Positions 9,801 to 17,026 of a DNA stretch of 64,000 nucleotides are shown here, one piece after another (position 1 is the first letter of the stretch; each line of letters starts with the position of its first letter). Origin of the DNA: JBCBSK01 sp965250105 (lineage in GTDB: Bacteria > Pseudomonadota > Alphaproteobacteria > Rhizobiales > Tepidamorphaceae); assembly GCA_965250105.1 (NCBI GenBank), contig OZ252290.1, positions 2,418,001-2,482,000 of the forward strand, in the 5' to 3' direction. A program made the position numbers and the translations under genes. Below the pieces are notes generated by a model that saw nothing but the letters and a program-made list of their open reading frames with translations, was not told the DNA's origin and ran no database searches.

Positions 9801-11020
9801 GCACGGTGACGCTCGCTGACCGGACCGCGCTAGCGCTCCAGGTGAACGGCGATGCGGCGCTCGCTTTGACGCGGCCAATGCTGCGTGACGATGGCATCCT
9901 GCTCGGCGGGCGCGCCGGTGTCGACCTCGCCATCGGTGGCACCGCCGACAGGCCGCGCGTCACCGGCGTCGTCACGCCGCGCAATGTCTCGGCGACGCTC
10001 GATCAGGCGGGAATCCGCCTCCGGCAGATCAATGGCACGGTCCGGCTCGACGGGCAGACCGCGCGCCTCGACAACGTGACCGGGGTGATCGAGCCGGAAG
10101 GCCAGGTCGCGGTCGCCGGCACGGTTGGTTATGGCGGCCGGACGGGGCCGGATCTCGATCTCGACGTCGATCTGCGTCAGGCGCAGTTTCAATATGAGGA
10201 TCTGGTGACGGCGCGGCTGAATGCCGACCTGACCGCGCGCGGCGTGCCCAATCAGACCCTTTTGGTCGCCGGGACCGTCGATGTGGCGCGCGCCGATATC
10301 CGCGTGCCGGAAGGCCGCCTTCTGGGTGGTGGCCAGCAGGCCGCGGCACAGCCCCCGGCGAGCGGGCAGCCCACTGGCGGCGCGTCCGGCGCGGCGGCTG
10401 GCGGCAGTCCCTCGGGGCAGGGCACCGCAGCCCGGCTCGACGTGGCGGTCAACGCGCCGCAGCAGGTCTTCATTCGCGGTCGCGGGCTCGATGTCGAGAT
10501 GGGTGGATCGCTGCAGCTCACCGGCCCGGTCGAGCGCCCTTCCCCGAACGGCGCTTTCGCCATGCGCCAGGGCCATCTCGACTTTCTCGGCCAGCGGCTC
10601 GTTTTTAGTCGCGGCAATGTCGGTTTCGACGGCAGCTACGATCCGACGCTCGATCTCCTGGCGGAGCGGCAAACCGACCGGGCGCTCGTCGCGGTGCTGG
10701 TCGGCGGGCGCGCCTCGCGGCCGTCCTTCGATCTTCAGTCCAATCCGCCGCTGCCGCTCGACGAGACGCTGGCGCTGCTCCTGTTCGGCCGCCCGGTCAA
10801 CGAGTTGTCGACAGCCCAGATCGCCCAGCTCGCCGACGGCGTGGCCCAACTCGGCGGCGCGCCGAGCATTCTGTCGCGGCTGAACGGGCTGGCGCGCCAG
10901 CTCGGCTTTGGCCAGCAGCCTGGCCAGCCTCAGGATGGTCAGCAGGAAGGGGCCCAGCCCGACCAGCCGATCAACCAACTGCTCGATCTCGGCACCCAAC
11001 TCTTCCGCAATCTGCAATAG
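6830..11020 (+). CDS. tamB: Translocation and assembly module protein TamB (DUF490)
   Basis: A 1396-residue protein with one N-terminal membrane anchor (about residues 6-26) followed by very long beta-rich, AsmA-like repeat sequence, and a C-terminal DUF490/TamB domain over roughly the last 350 residues (F-D-G-S-Y-D-P-T-L-D, then L-A-L-L-L-F-G-R-P). TamB proteins span the periplasm and act in outer-membrane protein assembly or lipid transport, normally with the Omp85 protein TamA. Length is in the usual 1200-1500 range. The start at 6830 is preferred over 6749 because the anchor begins there and GAAAGG lies just upstream. A Gly/Ala/Gln/Ser-rich low-complexity insert sits near residues 1170-1205. 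No tamA gene is next to it in either direction within the window. Confidence 0.92.
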   Translation: MIAIRILKWLSFLVLGLVVLVAAAFAALQTPPGRDMALGLIENAASGNGRALRIEGASGAFPLNLSLDRVTLSDPDGFWLTLEDVSLSGRSLALFLLRVDLDALTVGRVHMKRRPVPASGGAGGGGPAIALPIEVRRFQIGEIVLDAPVAGQSATLSADGDLDAWVAAPGLRLRLDAARTDGQAGQAALNLAILPDPWRIDAWAEIAEDADGLIQTAFDLPRRDAYALRLSAAGALDDLAADLALTFGGAQVLTGTATLSGHGAVRQASADLTGNLAGTVPGWLDPYLGGDLIFQGQATILEDDMMVIDLARLSGPGIDADMQGQLSLGAGADALSVAATLGRAAGTEAATAADAGSPAAMPVRRADLFATAETRDGRSEITLRGGLAGLALANMSAARGSVTLQAHGDGRTLRDSDRFDATLQGELAGAVSTALDLVHWFGDRVRFAVIGGYDRASGVTVRDASAVSRALQVAFSGQASAARATGDVTVAVDSANGPVGPVEAGAGTLTAAIDYDAARGRIAADLDGRFAALDVNGPPGADLFDGDVTVAGAVRREGDDDLRLDGIAVTGGGITLSADGRLSPTRLSLALDGAVSRLAALDADLDGAVRFEGDVSGTPAAPRLVLNARGEDVTLAGRPLLEPVLDIDGGLVDNAPTGTAVFTALLQDQPVEVSVEASSDADTLRIDRLFARIADASASGDVTWPRGGAPAGGLDIDVPDLSVVGPFVLADMAGRLSGRLNFVDSDGLPGATFDGAADNLRWETVEIARAELDGQLRDLLGARLADGQGRLSGVRLGDQTIETATVTARSEGEGTDVAVSAVLSDAEISGDGLVTAGAAGVRVDLRSALVATRGIEARLTEPARLTIADGSTRIDGARFDIGGGSLDLDGSIGATLALHAEARQVPLAVAAPFLPGVEPRGVLVASVDVSGSADAPQTDWSLSLSDTSTADTRALDLPGFAVTGQGRLRGETLTLDLRTTSGDQMDLTTRGTVTLADRTALALQVNGDAALALTRPMLRDDGILLGGRAGVDLAIGGTADRPRVTGVVTPRNVSATLDQAGIRLRQINGTVRLDGQTARLDNVTGVIEPEGQVAVAGTVGYGGRTGPDLDLDVDLRQAQFQYEDLVTARLNADLTARGVPNQTLLVAGTVDVARADIRVPEGRLLGGGQQAAAQPPASGQPTGGASGAAAGGSPSGQGTAARLDVAVNAPQQVFIRGRGLDVEMGGSLQLTGPVERPSPNGAFAMRQGHLDFLGQRLVFSRGNVGFDGSYDPTLDLLAERQTDRALVAVLVGGRASRPSFDLQSNPPLPLDETLALLLFGRPVNELSTAQIAQLADGVAQLGGAPSILSRLNGLARQLGFGQQPGQPQDGQQEGAQPDQPINQLLDLGTQLFRNLQ

Positions 11021-11150
11021 GCGCTGGCGACGTTTCGGGGCGGACGCGGCATACGGCCCGGCAGAGGCCCGGCAATGACGCCGCATGATCGGATGCTTAC
11101 GGCCAGAGGGGAGCGAGCGCTGTTTTGGGAAGCGGGCGCGATTCGCCCCG

Positions 11151-11645
11151 TCAACCCATCCGGATGACGCGCGCCGACACCGCATCGCGCAAGGCGGTGG
11201 GCGACACGGAAAATACCGTGCTCGGCGCCCCCGCCGCGGCCCAGACCTTGTCGTAGGCCAGAAGGTCGGCGTCGAGATAGGTGGTGATCGGGGTCAGATG
11301 GCCGAACGGGGCGACGCCGCCGATGGCGAAACCGGTGACCGCGCGCACCCGCGCCGCATCGGGGCGGGTGACCGCTTCGCCGATCCGGTCGGCGATGCCG
11401 GTCTGGTCGACCCGGTTGGTGCCCGAGACGAGGAACAGCAGGGGCGTCCGGCTGTCGGCGCCCTCGAAGACCAGCGATTTGACGATCTCGCCGACGCCGC
11501 AGCCGCAGGCGTCCGCCGCCTCCTTGGCGGTGCGCGTGGTCGCCGGCATCTCGACGATCTCGATGTCGAGGCCGAGGGCGTCCGCCGCGGCGCGCACCCG
11601 CGCGACGCTGCCGGCCGGTCGGGCTGCGCTTTCCTGTGCGTTCAT
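11151..11645 (-). CDS. YbaK/EbsC-type aminoacyl-tRNA deacylase-like protein
   Basis: A 164-residue single-domain protein of the YbaK/ProX editing family, which hydrolyses mischarged tRNAs such as Cys-tRNA(Pro) or Ala-tRNA(Pro). Visible family features are T-A-K-E-A-A-D-A-C-G-C near residue 40, the motif I-V-K-S-L-V-F with the conserved lysine, L-V-S-G-T-N-R-V-D, and G-G-V-A-P-F-G-H in the second half. I took the start at 11645 (M-N-A-Q) because upstream in-frame sequence lacks coding character and runs into the divergent neighbour. Which tRNA it edits cannot be decided from sequence. Gene 11736 diverges from it with about 90 bases between. Confidence 0.85.
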   Translation of the reverse strand: MNAQESAARPAGSVARVRAAADALGLDIEIVEMPATTRTAKEAADACGCGVGEIVKSLVFEGADSRTPLLFLVSGTNRVDQTGIADRIGEAVTRPDAARVRAVTGFAIGGVAPFGHLTPITTYLDADLLAYDKVWAAAGAPSTVFSVSPTALRDAVSARVIRMG

Positions 11646-11735
11646 GGCTTGATCGCCCCGTGCGAGAGTTGGCGTCTTCGCGAAAAAGCCATATGACATG
11701 AAGGCTGTGGGGCAGCAATGACGGAAGGGACAGCG

Positions 11736-12428
11736 ATGTCCGATGCGCCGAAACGCGATGTCGAGACCGCCGCCCGCGATCTGCCGGACCAGACGGGCGC
11801 GCCGCCGCACCTGCACAAATTGCGGACGGCCATCCGCGAGGCGCGGCTGGCCGAGGCCGACCGGTCCGACGTGATCGTCGCGCTGCGCGATGGCGAGATC
11901 GCCCGGCTCGACCTGTTGCGCGAGGAACTGGAAGAGGTCTTTGCCGAGATCCCCGAGGATGTCGACCTGATCGCTTGCGAGATCCTGCCCGGCAATCCGC
12001 CGCGCATGTGGGTGGATGTGCTGGCCTATGTGGTGATGGGGCCGGACAAGCGGACCTACCGCTTCCTCAAATCGGTGCGCCATGGCCGCCAGGTTCTGCA
12101 TGAGACGACGAGCGTTCAGGACATGGCCGGGCGCATCACCGCCTATGTGGCGCACCGGCTGATCGAGCGCGAGCGCGCGCTGGCCTCCGATGAACTCCAT
12201 GCCGGACCGGCCGCCACCGGGCCGGACCAGCCGGCATCCGGCGTGGTGGCCGCTACCGAACCGGGGCGGAATCGGCGGGCGGCACCGGCGCGGCCACAAT
12301 CGCCCGTTCCCGCGCCGCCGCCCTCGGGCAGTGGACGCATCTGGTTCTCGCTGATCGGCTTCGTTCTCGGCATTCTGGCCGGCGTCGTCGGCCTGCTCGT
12401 TATCGGTTACATCCTGTTGAACAGCTGA
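11736..12428 (+). CDS. Conserved protein of unknown function with a C-terminal membrane anchor
   Basis: A 230-residue protein without a name I recognise. The first about 150 residues form an acidic, soluble domain with alternating helices and strands, including A-L-R-D-G-E-I-A-R-L, a segment P-P-R-M-W-V-D-V-L-A-Y-V and R-T-Y-R-F-L-K. A Pro/Ala-rich linker follows (about 155-200), and a single hydrophobic helix ends the protein (about 206-229), so it is a predicted tail-anchored protein facing the cytoplasm. I preferred the ATG at 11736 because GGAAGGGA precedes it; the in-frame ATG at 11718 is the alternative. It is convergent with the metallophosphoesterase gene (6-base gap). Confidence 0.75.
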   Translation: MSDAPKRDVETAARDLPDQTGAPPHLHKLRTAIREARLAEADRSDVIVALRDGEIARLDLLREELEEVFAEIPEDVDLIACEILPGNPPRMWVDVLAYVVMGPDKRTYRFLKSVRHGRQVLHETTSVQDMAGRITAYVAHRLIERERALASDELHAGPAATGPDQPASGVVAATEPGRNRRAAPARPQSPVPAPPPSGSGRIWFSLIGFVLGILAGVVGLLVIGYILLNS

Positions 12429-12434
12429 GATGTT

Positions 12435-13367
12435 CTAGCCCGTCGCCGGCAGGAGCGGCCGTGTCTCCAGCGTGACGACGTCGTCGCCGACGAGACCGCG
12501 CCGCGTCAGCGCGATGTGCCAGCCGCCCTGCTGGCCCGTGATGTCGAGAAGGGCGTATTGCGCCGCCGGCGCGGCGCCATGGGCGGTGGCCGAGGCGGAC
12601 GCGGTGCCGACGATCGCCATATGGCCGGTTTCGTGGGCGCGCATATCGAGCGTCGACACATGATTATGGCCGAACAGCACCAGTTCTGCGCCATGGGTCA
12701 CGAGGATCTGTGTCAGTGCCGCGGCATCGTCGAGCCCGCGTCGCGGCCGGCCGAGCGATAGAAGCGGCGGATGGTGGATCAGCACCACCCGGCACAGGCC
12801 GCGCCGGCCCGTATCGTCGAGCAGGGCCGCGAGCCGCGTCAGCTGGCCGGCGCCGAGCCGGCCGGTGGCCAGGAAGGCACGCGTCGCCACCGCCGATGAA
12901 CAGCCGATCAGCGCCGCCTTGCCGCGCAGTCTGAGCCATGGAAAGCCGTGATGAGGGTCGCCCGCGATCAGTCCGCCGGGATCGAGCCCGTCATCAGGCG
13001 GCGCGTCGCCCGTCAGATAGGCGCCCCAGAAGGCTCGCACCGCGTCGATCGCCGCGCTGACATAGACGTCGTGATTGCCCGGCACCAGCGAGACCCTGTC
13101 GGGCGGTCCGAGCTGTTCGAGGAAGTGGCGCGCGGCCTGCCATTCTGTCGATGCGGCGATGTTCACCAGATCGCCGGTCACCGCGATATGGTCGGGCGCA
13201 TGCGCCCGCATATCGGCGATGATCCGATCGAGGATCGCGCGGCGATGGATCCTGCGCCGCTTGCGGTGCCAGTTGGCGTAGCCGAGCACCCGTTTCGACG
13301 CGAGTTCCCGAAACGGCGGATGGTCGAACGGGCCGAGATGGACGTCGGTCAGATGGGCCAGGCGCAT
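12435..13367 (-). CDS. Metallophosphoesterase (calcineurin-like)
   Basis: A 310-residue enzyme with all five blocks of the dinuclear metallophosphoesterase fold in order: T-D-V-H-L-G (Asp8, His10), G-D-L-V-N, G-N-H-D-V-Y, I-H-H-P-P and G-H-N-H. It would hydrolyse a phosphomono- or diester in the cytoplasm; there is no signal peptide. A basic stretch near residue 35 (W-H-R-K-R-R-R-I-H-R) precedes the second block, as in the UDP-2,3-diacylglucosamine-hydrolase-like and YaeI-like relatives. The actual substrate (cyclic nucleotide, lipid or other diester) is not determinable. Single gene; convergent with the unknown membrane protein. Confidence 0.88.
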   Translation of the reverse strand: MRLAHLTDVHLGPFDHPPFRELASKRVLGYANWHRKRRRIHRRAILDRIIADMRAHAPDHIAVTGDLVNIAASTEWQAARHFLEQLGPPDRVSLVPGNHDVYVSAAIDAVRAFWGAYLTGDAPPDDGLDPGGLIAGDPHHGFPWLRLRGKAALIGCSSAVATRAFLATGRLGAGQLTRLAALLDDTGRRGLCRVVLIHHPPLLSLGRPRRGLDDAAALTQILVTHGAELVLFGHNHVSTLDMRAHETGHMAIVGTASASATAHGAAPAAQYALLDITGQQGGWHIALTRRGLVGDDVVTLETRPLLPATG

Positions 13368-13414
13368 GGCCGTTGATTACAGCCTTTGCGCCGGCCGCGA
13401 AACAGCCCCGCCGG

Positions 13415-13528
13415 TCAGTTGCCGGCGAAGGTCATCAGGTCGGCGGCCATGCGACCGTCGCGGATGGTGATGTCGGGCTGCCAGACGAAATGCGCCTTGC
13501 CGAAACCCAGGAGACGAAGGAAAGACAT
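13415..13528 (-). CDS. Candidate 37-residue small protein
   Basis: An open frame of 37 codons starting M-S-F-L-R-L-L-G-F-G-K and ending M-T-F-A-G-N, between the metallophosphoesterase and NUDIX genes. Support for coding: almost every third codon position is G or C, as in the neighbours; the N-terminus is a plausible small-protein start; and a 13-base motif resembling phasin-gene operators (13552-13564) lies 24 bases upstream of the ATG. A GGGG seven bases upstream is a weak ribosome site. I recognise no family. It could instead be a chance frame. Confidence 0.4.
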   Translation of the reverse strand: MSFLRLLGFGKAHFVWQPDITIRDGRMAADLMTFAGN

Positions 13529-13551
13529 GGTTCAACCCCGGTCGGGTAATG

Positions 13552-13564
13552 TTGCACTGCAGCA
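13552..13564 (-). promoter_or_regulatory. TGC-rich motif resembling PhaR/phasin-promoter operators
   Basis: On the minus strand the site reads TGCTGCAGTGCAA. TGC/GCA-rich elements of this type are known upstream of phasin and polyhydroxybutyrate genes in alphaproteobacteria and are bound by PhaR. It sits between the candidate small gene (24 bases away) and the NUDIX gene (about 150 bases away). Similarity judged by eye. Confidence 0.35.
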
Positions 13565-13714
13565 CGATATCGGGACCGATCACGGCCTTTTCGGGGCTGT
13601 GTGGCCGGGATTATCGAGAATGAGCCTTGCGTCTGGCGCATGGCTTGCGCCATTACCAACTTCTCACCGGGGATCGCGCGCGATCCGGAACGGTGCCGAG
13701 GAGCGCGTCGACAG

Positions 13715-14179
13715 GTGGCTGGCTTCGATCTTCTGCGAATGCTCGTGCTGCGTCGCTACTGGTCTTTGACGCGCGGCATGCTGCTTGGCGCGCGCGGCGC
13801 GGTGATCGACGGCGGGGGCCGCGTCCTGCTGATCCGCCACAGCTATACGCCCGGCTGGTATCTCCCGGGCGGCGGCGTCGAGCGCGGCGAAACGCTGCGC
13901 GACGCGCTCGACCGCGAGCTTGCCGAGGAAGGCCGCGTCGAAGCTACCTCGGAGCCCGACCTCTTCGGCATCTATTCCAACGAAGCGTCGCTCAAGGGCG
14001 ACCATGTCGCCCTGTTCGTGTTGCGCGACTGGCGGAGCCTCGGCCCGTTCACGCCCAATCGCGAGATCGTCGATCACGGCTTCTTCCCGCCCGATGCGCT
14101 GCCCGACGGCACGACGCCGGGAACGCGGCGGCGGATCGGCGAGATCTTCTTCGCCGCCGCCCGCTCCCGCACCTGGTGA
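13715..14179 (+). CDS. NUDIX hydrolase
   Basis: A protein of about 154 residues with one NUDIX domain that would hydrolyse a nucleoside diphosphate linked to some other moiety. The NUDIX box is clear: G-G-V-E-R-G-E, seven residues, then R-E-L-A-E-E-G-R-V. The usual Gly near the end of the box (REUxEExGU) is Arg here. The preceding G-W-Y-L-P-G-G-G is typical. I chose the GTG at 13715 because GAGGAG lies 11 bases upstream; an ATG at 13739 is equally possible and would give 146 residues. Upstream in-frame sequence looks non-coding. Convergent with the glutathionyl-hydroquinone reductase gene. Substrate unknown. Confidence 0.82.
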   Translation: MAGFDLLRMLVLRRYWSLTRGMLLGARGAVIDGGGRVLLIRHSYTPGWYLPGGGVERGETLRDALDRELAEEGRVEATSEPDLFGIYSNEASLKGDHVALFVLRDWRSLGPFTPNREIVDHGFFPPDALPDGTTPGTRRRIGEIFFAAARSRTW

Positions 14180-14191
14180 GAGATTTCGCGT

Positions 14192-15181
14192 TCAGGCCGC
14201 CGCCTTGAACCGGTCGCGGTCATGGGCCGCCGTGAAGTCGAGATCGGGACCCAGCGGCACGACGCCAGTCGGGTTGATGGTCTCGTGGCTCGCATAATAG
14301 TGCCGCTTGATATGGTCCATATCCACCGTCTCGGCGATGCCGGGCATCTGATAGAGCGCGCGCAGATAGTTCGACAGGTTGGGATAGTCGTCGATGCGCC
14401 GGATATTGCACTTGAAATGTCCGACATAGACCGCGTCGAAGCGGATCAGCGTGGTGAACAGCCGCCAATCCGCCTCGGTCAGCCGGTCGCCGGCGAGATA
14501 GGGCTGGGCCGCCAGCCGCTCTTCCAGATCATCCAGGGCGTCGAACAGCGCGGTCACCGCCTCCTCATAGGCTGGTTGGGTCGTGGCGAAGCCGGCCTTG
14601 TAGACGCCATTGTTGACCCGGTCGTAGACGGTTGCGTTGACCGCGTCGATCTCGGCCCGGAGCGGCTCGGGATAATAGTCGGCCGCCGGGTCGGCGATGT
14701 CGGCGAAGGCCGAATTGAACATGCGGATGATCTCCGAGGATTCATTCGAGACGATGGTTTCCGTCCGCTTGTCCCACAGGACCGGCACCGTCACCCGGCC
14801 GGAATAGGACGGATCGGCCAGGGCATAGATCTCGTGCATCCGCGCCTTGCCGTTGACCCGGTCGCGGGTCGCGCCGGGGGCATCGGAGAACACCCAGCCC
14901 TGTTCGCGCATCAGGGGATCGACGACATCCACCGTGATCGCCGCCTCGAGCCCCTTCAGCTTGCGGAAGATGAGCGTGCGATGGGCCCAGGGGCAGGCGA
15001 GCGAGACGTAGAGATGGTAGCGGCCGGCCTCGGCCTTGAAGCCGCCGCGCCCGCTCGGTCCCGGACCGCCGTCGCGCGTGATCCAGTTGCGGAAGGCCGC
15101 GTCCTTGCGGACGAACTTGCCGCCCGTCGACTTGGTGTCGTACCAGCGGTCGTGCCAGACGCCGTCGATCATCAGGCCCAT
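14192..15181 (-). CDS. Glutathionyl-hydroquinone reductase (Xi-class glutathione transferase)
   Basis: A 329-residue cytoplasmic protein of the YqjG/PcpF family, which uses glutathione to reduce glutathionyl-hydroquinones back to hydroquinones. The catalytic Cys lies in the thioredoxin-like N-domain motif S-L-A-C-P-W-A-H-R near residue 65. V-P-V-L-W-D and N-E-S-S-E-I-I-R follow (glutathione site), and the C-terminal helical GST domain contains L-T-E-A-D-W-R-L-F. Length matches the family, which is longer than ordinary GSTs. The ATG at 15181 is preceded by AGGAAAGGA. The next gene upstream on the same strand is wrbA, another quinone-handling enzyme, about 96 bases away, suggesting a shared role in quinone or electrophile stress. 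Confidence 0.9.
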   Translation of the reverse strand: MGLMIDGVWHDRWYDTKSTGGKFVRKDAAFRNWITRDGGPGPSGRGGFKAEAGRYHLYVSLACPWAHRTLIFRKLKGLEAAITVDVVDPLMREQGWVFSDAPGATRDRVNGKARMHEIYALADPSYSGRVTVPVLWDKRTETIVSNESSEIIRMFNSAFADIADPAADYYPEPLRAEIDAVNATVYDRVNNGVYKAGFATTQPAYEEAVTALFDALDDLEERLAAQPYLAGDRLTEADWRLFTTLIRFDAVYVGHFKCNIRRIDDYPNLSNYLRALYQMPGIAETVDMDHIKRHYYASHETINPTGVVPLGPDLDFTAAHDRDRFKAAA

Positions 15182-15277
15182 GGCCCTGTTCCTTTCCTGT
15201 TGTCCCAATCGGGCTGTTCCGGGCCACCGGGCAGGCGACAGCCTCCGCGCGGCCCGGATGGTTCCGCCGATGTGCGC

Positions 15278-15877
15278 CTACCCGGCGAGCTTGCCGGCGA
15301 TCGTGGCGACATGCGCGCCCTGTGCCTTGGCGAGCCCGAGCTCCAGCGGGCTCGGCTGGCGGCTGCCGTCGGCGCCGGCGATGGTCGACGCGCCATAGGG
15401 CGAGCCGCCGCGCACTTCCGTCACATTGGTCAGATCGGCATTGGAATAGGGCAGGCCGACCAGCACCATGCCGTGATGGATCAGCGTGTTGAAGAACGAT
15501 GTGACGGTGGTTTCGTTGCCGCCGCCGGTGCCGGTCGAGGTGAACACGCTGCCGACCTTGCCGATCAGCGCGCCCTTGGCCCAAAGGCCGCCGGTCTGGT
15601 CGAGGAAGGTCCGCATCTGCCCGCTCATATTGCCGAAGCGGGTCGGGGTGCCGAAGATGACGGCGTCGTAATCGGCGAGTTCGCCGGGCTCGGCGACGGG
15701 CGCCGACTGATCGGCCTTCATGCCGAACTGTGCCAGCTGTTCGGCCGTCATGGTTTCCGGAACGCGCTTGACCGCGACCTCCGTGCCGGCGACCGACCGT
15801 GCGCCATCGGCGACCGCGCCCGCCAGCGTTTCGATATGCCCGTAGCTCGAATGATACAGAACCAGAACCTTCGTCAT
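15278..15877 (-). CDS. wrbA: NAD(P)H:quinone oxidoreductase type IV (WrbA flavodoxin-like)
   Basis: A 199-residue flavoprotein that reduces quinones by two electrons, avoiding semiquinones. It has the WrbA flavodoxin fold: the FMN phosphate loop Y-H-S-S-Y-G-H-I-E near residue 8, the family segment G-T-P-T-R-F-G-N-M, then T-S-T-G-T-G-G-G-N-E-T, and a late S-P-Y-G-A-S. Length is exactly that expected. The start at 15877 is preceded by GAAGGAT. It is divergent from the LysR gene at 16001 and upstream of the glutathionyl-hydroquinone reductase gene on the same strand, so LysR control of both is plausible. Confidence 0.95.
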   Translation of the reverse strand: MTKVLVLYHSSYGHIETLAGAVADGARSVAGTEVAVKRVPETMTAEQLAQFGMKADQSAPVAEPGELADYDAVIFGTPTRFGNMSGQMRTFLDQTGGLWAKGALIGKVGSVFTSTGTGGGNETTVTSFFNTLIHHGMVLVGLPYSNADLTNVTEVRGGSPYGASTIAGADGSRQPSPLELGLAKAQGAHVATIAGKLAG

Positions 15878-15933
15878 CTCGATATCCTTCCTGCTGTGTG
15901 CCCGGCGGCGCGGGATCTTGAACGCGAGGCTGA

Positions 15934-15973
15934 CATAACCGTTGCACTTTAGCGGCGCAGGATGGCAGTTATG
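15934..15973. promoter_or_regulatory. Dyad in the wrbA-LysR intergenic region, possible LysR operator
   Basis: CATAAC (15934-15939) and its exact complement GTTATG (15968-15973) are placed symmetrically in the 123-base divergent intergenic region, where LysR regulators usually bind. The spacing is longer than the classic T-N11-A element. Confidence 0.3.
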
Positions 15974-16000
15974 CAAAAGATTGTTCTGGGAGGCTGAACG

Positions 16001-16918
16001 ATGGACCGTCTGGCGGAAATCGATGCGTTCGTCGCCATCGTCGAGGCCGGCGGCATCGGCGCCGCCGCCCGGCGCAAGGATGTCGCCAAATCGGCGATCA
16101 GCCGCCGGCTCAAGGATCTCGAGGAACGTCTCGGCGTCCGGCTGATCAACCGCACGACGCGCCGCTTCAGCCTGACCGAGACGGGCCAGGCCTATTACGA
16201 GCGCGCTTCCCGCATCATCGCCGATCTCGACGAGGCCGATCTCGCCGCCGCCCATGTGCACGGCACCCTGCAGGGCCGGCTCAAGCTCGGCGCGCCGATG
16301 TCCTTCGGCATCCTGCATCTCGCGCCGGCGCTGTCGTCCTTCATGGCGCAGCATCCGCGGCTGACCGTCGATCTCGATCTCAACGACCGGCAGGTCAATC
16401 TGATCGACGAAGGGTTCGACGTGACGATCCGCATCGGCAAGCTGGCCGATTCGAGCCTCATCGCCCGCAAGCTCGCGCCGGTGCGCTCGATCTGCGTCGC
16501 GAGCCCGGCCTATCTCGCGGCCAATGGCACGCCGAGCCATCCGCGCGAGCTCGAAGCCCATCAGGGCCTGCGCTATGCCAATGTGCCCGAACGCCAGGCC
16601 TGGTCGTGCCGCGACGCCGACGGCCAGGACGTGACCCCCAGTGTTCCGACACGGCTTCTGGCGAACAATGGCGAGATGCTGACGCGCGGCTGCGTCGACG
16701 GGCTCGGCGTTCTTGTCAATCCCGTCTTCATCCTGGCCGATGCGATCTCGACCGGCCGGCTGGTGCCGATCCTGACCGATTTCACCTGGTCGGAAGCGGC
16801 CGCCTATGCGGTCTATCCGCCGGGACGGCATCTGTCGGCCAAGGTGCGGGCGCTGGTCGATCATCTCGTCGACAGCTTCGGCGATACGCCCTATTGGGAA
16901 GACTGCCTCAAATGCTGA
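16001..16918 (+). CDS. LysR-family transcriptional regulator
   Basis: A 305-residue protein with the standard plan: an N-terminal winged helix-turn-helix (residues 1-60, including A-A-R-R-K-D-V-A-K-S-A-I-S-R-R-L-K-D-L-E) and a periplasmic-binding-protein-like effector domain (about 90-295). It most resembles the AaeR/DmlR-type subgroup with short linkers. Divergent transcription from wrbA, with a 123-base shared promoter region, suggests it controls wrbA and perhaps the glutathionyl-hydroquinone reductase gene in response to a quinone or aromatic effector; that is inference from position. Normal length, no anomalies. Confidence 0.93.
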   Translation: MDRLAEIDAFVAIVEAGGIGAAARRKDVAKSAISRRLKDLEERLGVRLINRTTRRFSLTETGQAYYERASRIIADLDEADLAAAHVHGTLQGRLKLGAPMSFGILHLAPALSSFMAQHPRLTVDLDLNDRQVNLIDEGFDVTIRIGKLADSSLIARKLAPVRSICVASPAYLAANGTPSHPRELEAHQGLRYANVPERQAWSCRDADGQDVTPSVPTRLLANNGEMLTRGCVDGLGVLVNPVFILADAISTGRLVPILTDFTWSEAAAYAVYPPGRHLSAKVRALVDHLVDSFGDTPYWEDCLKC

Positions 16919-16922
16919 TGCC

Positions 16923-16949
16923 GCCGCCGCATATCTGGGTCGCGGCGGC
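16923..16949 (+). terminator. Hairpin after the LysR gene, possible terminator
   Basis: Perfect 8-base GC arms (16923-16930 and 16942-16949) begin four bases after the stop codon. The following sequence is only moderately T-rich, so termination may be partial. It separates the LysR gene from the chemoreceptor gene. Confidence 0.45.
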
Positions 16950-17026
16950 GACTTTCATAAGCGTTCTTTAATTCTTCTAACTCAAGGTCCCCGAAATCAA
17001 ACGATTGCTTGGGCTGGGGGACGACC

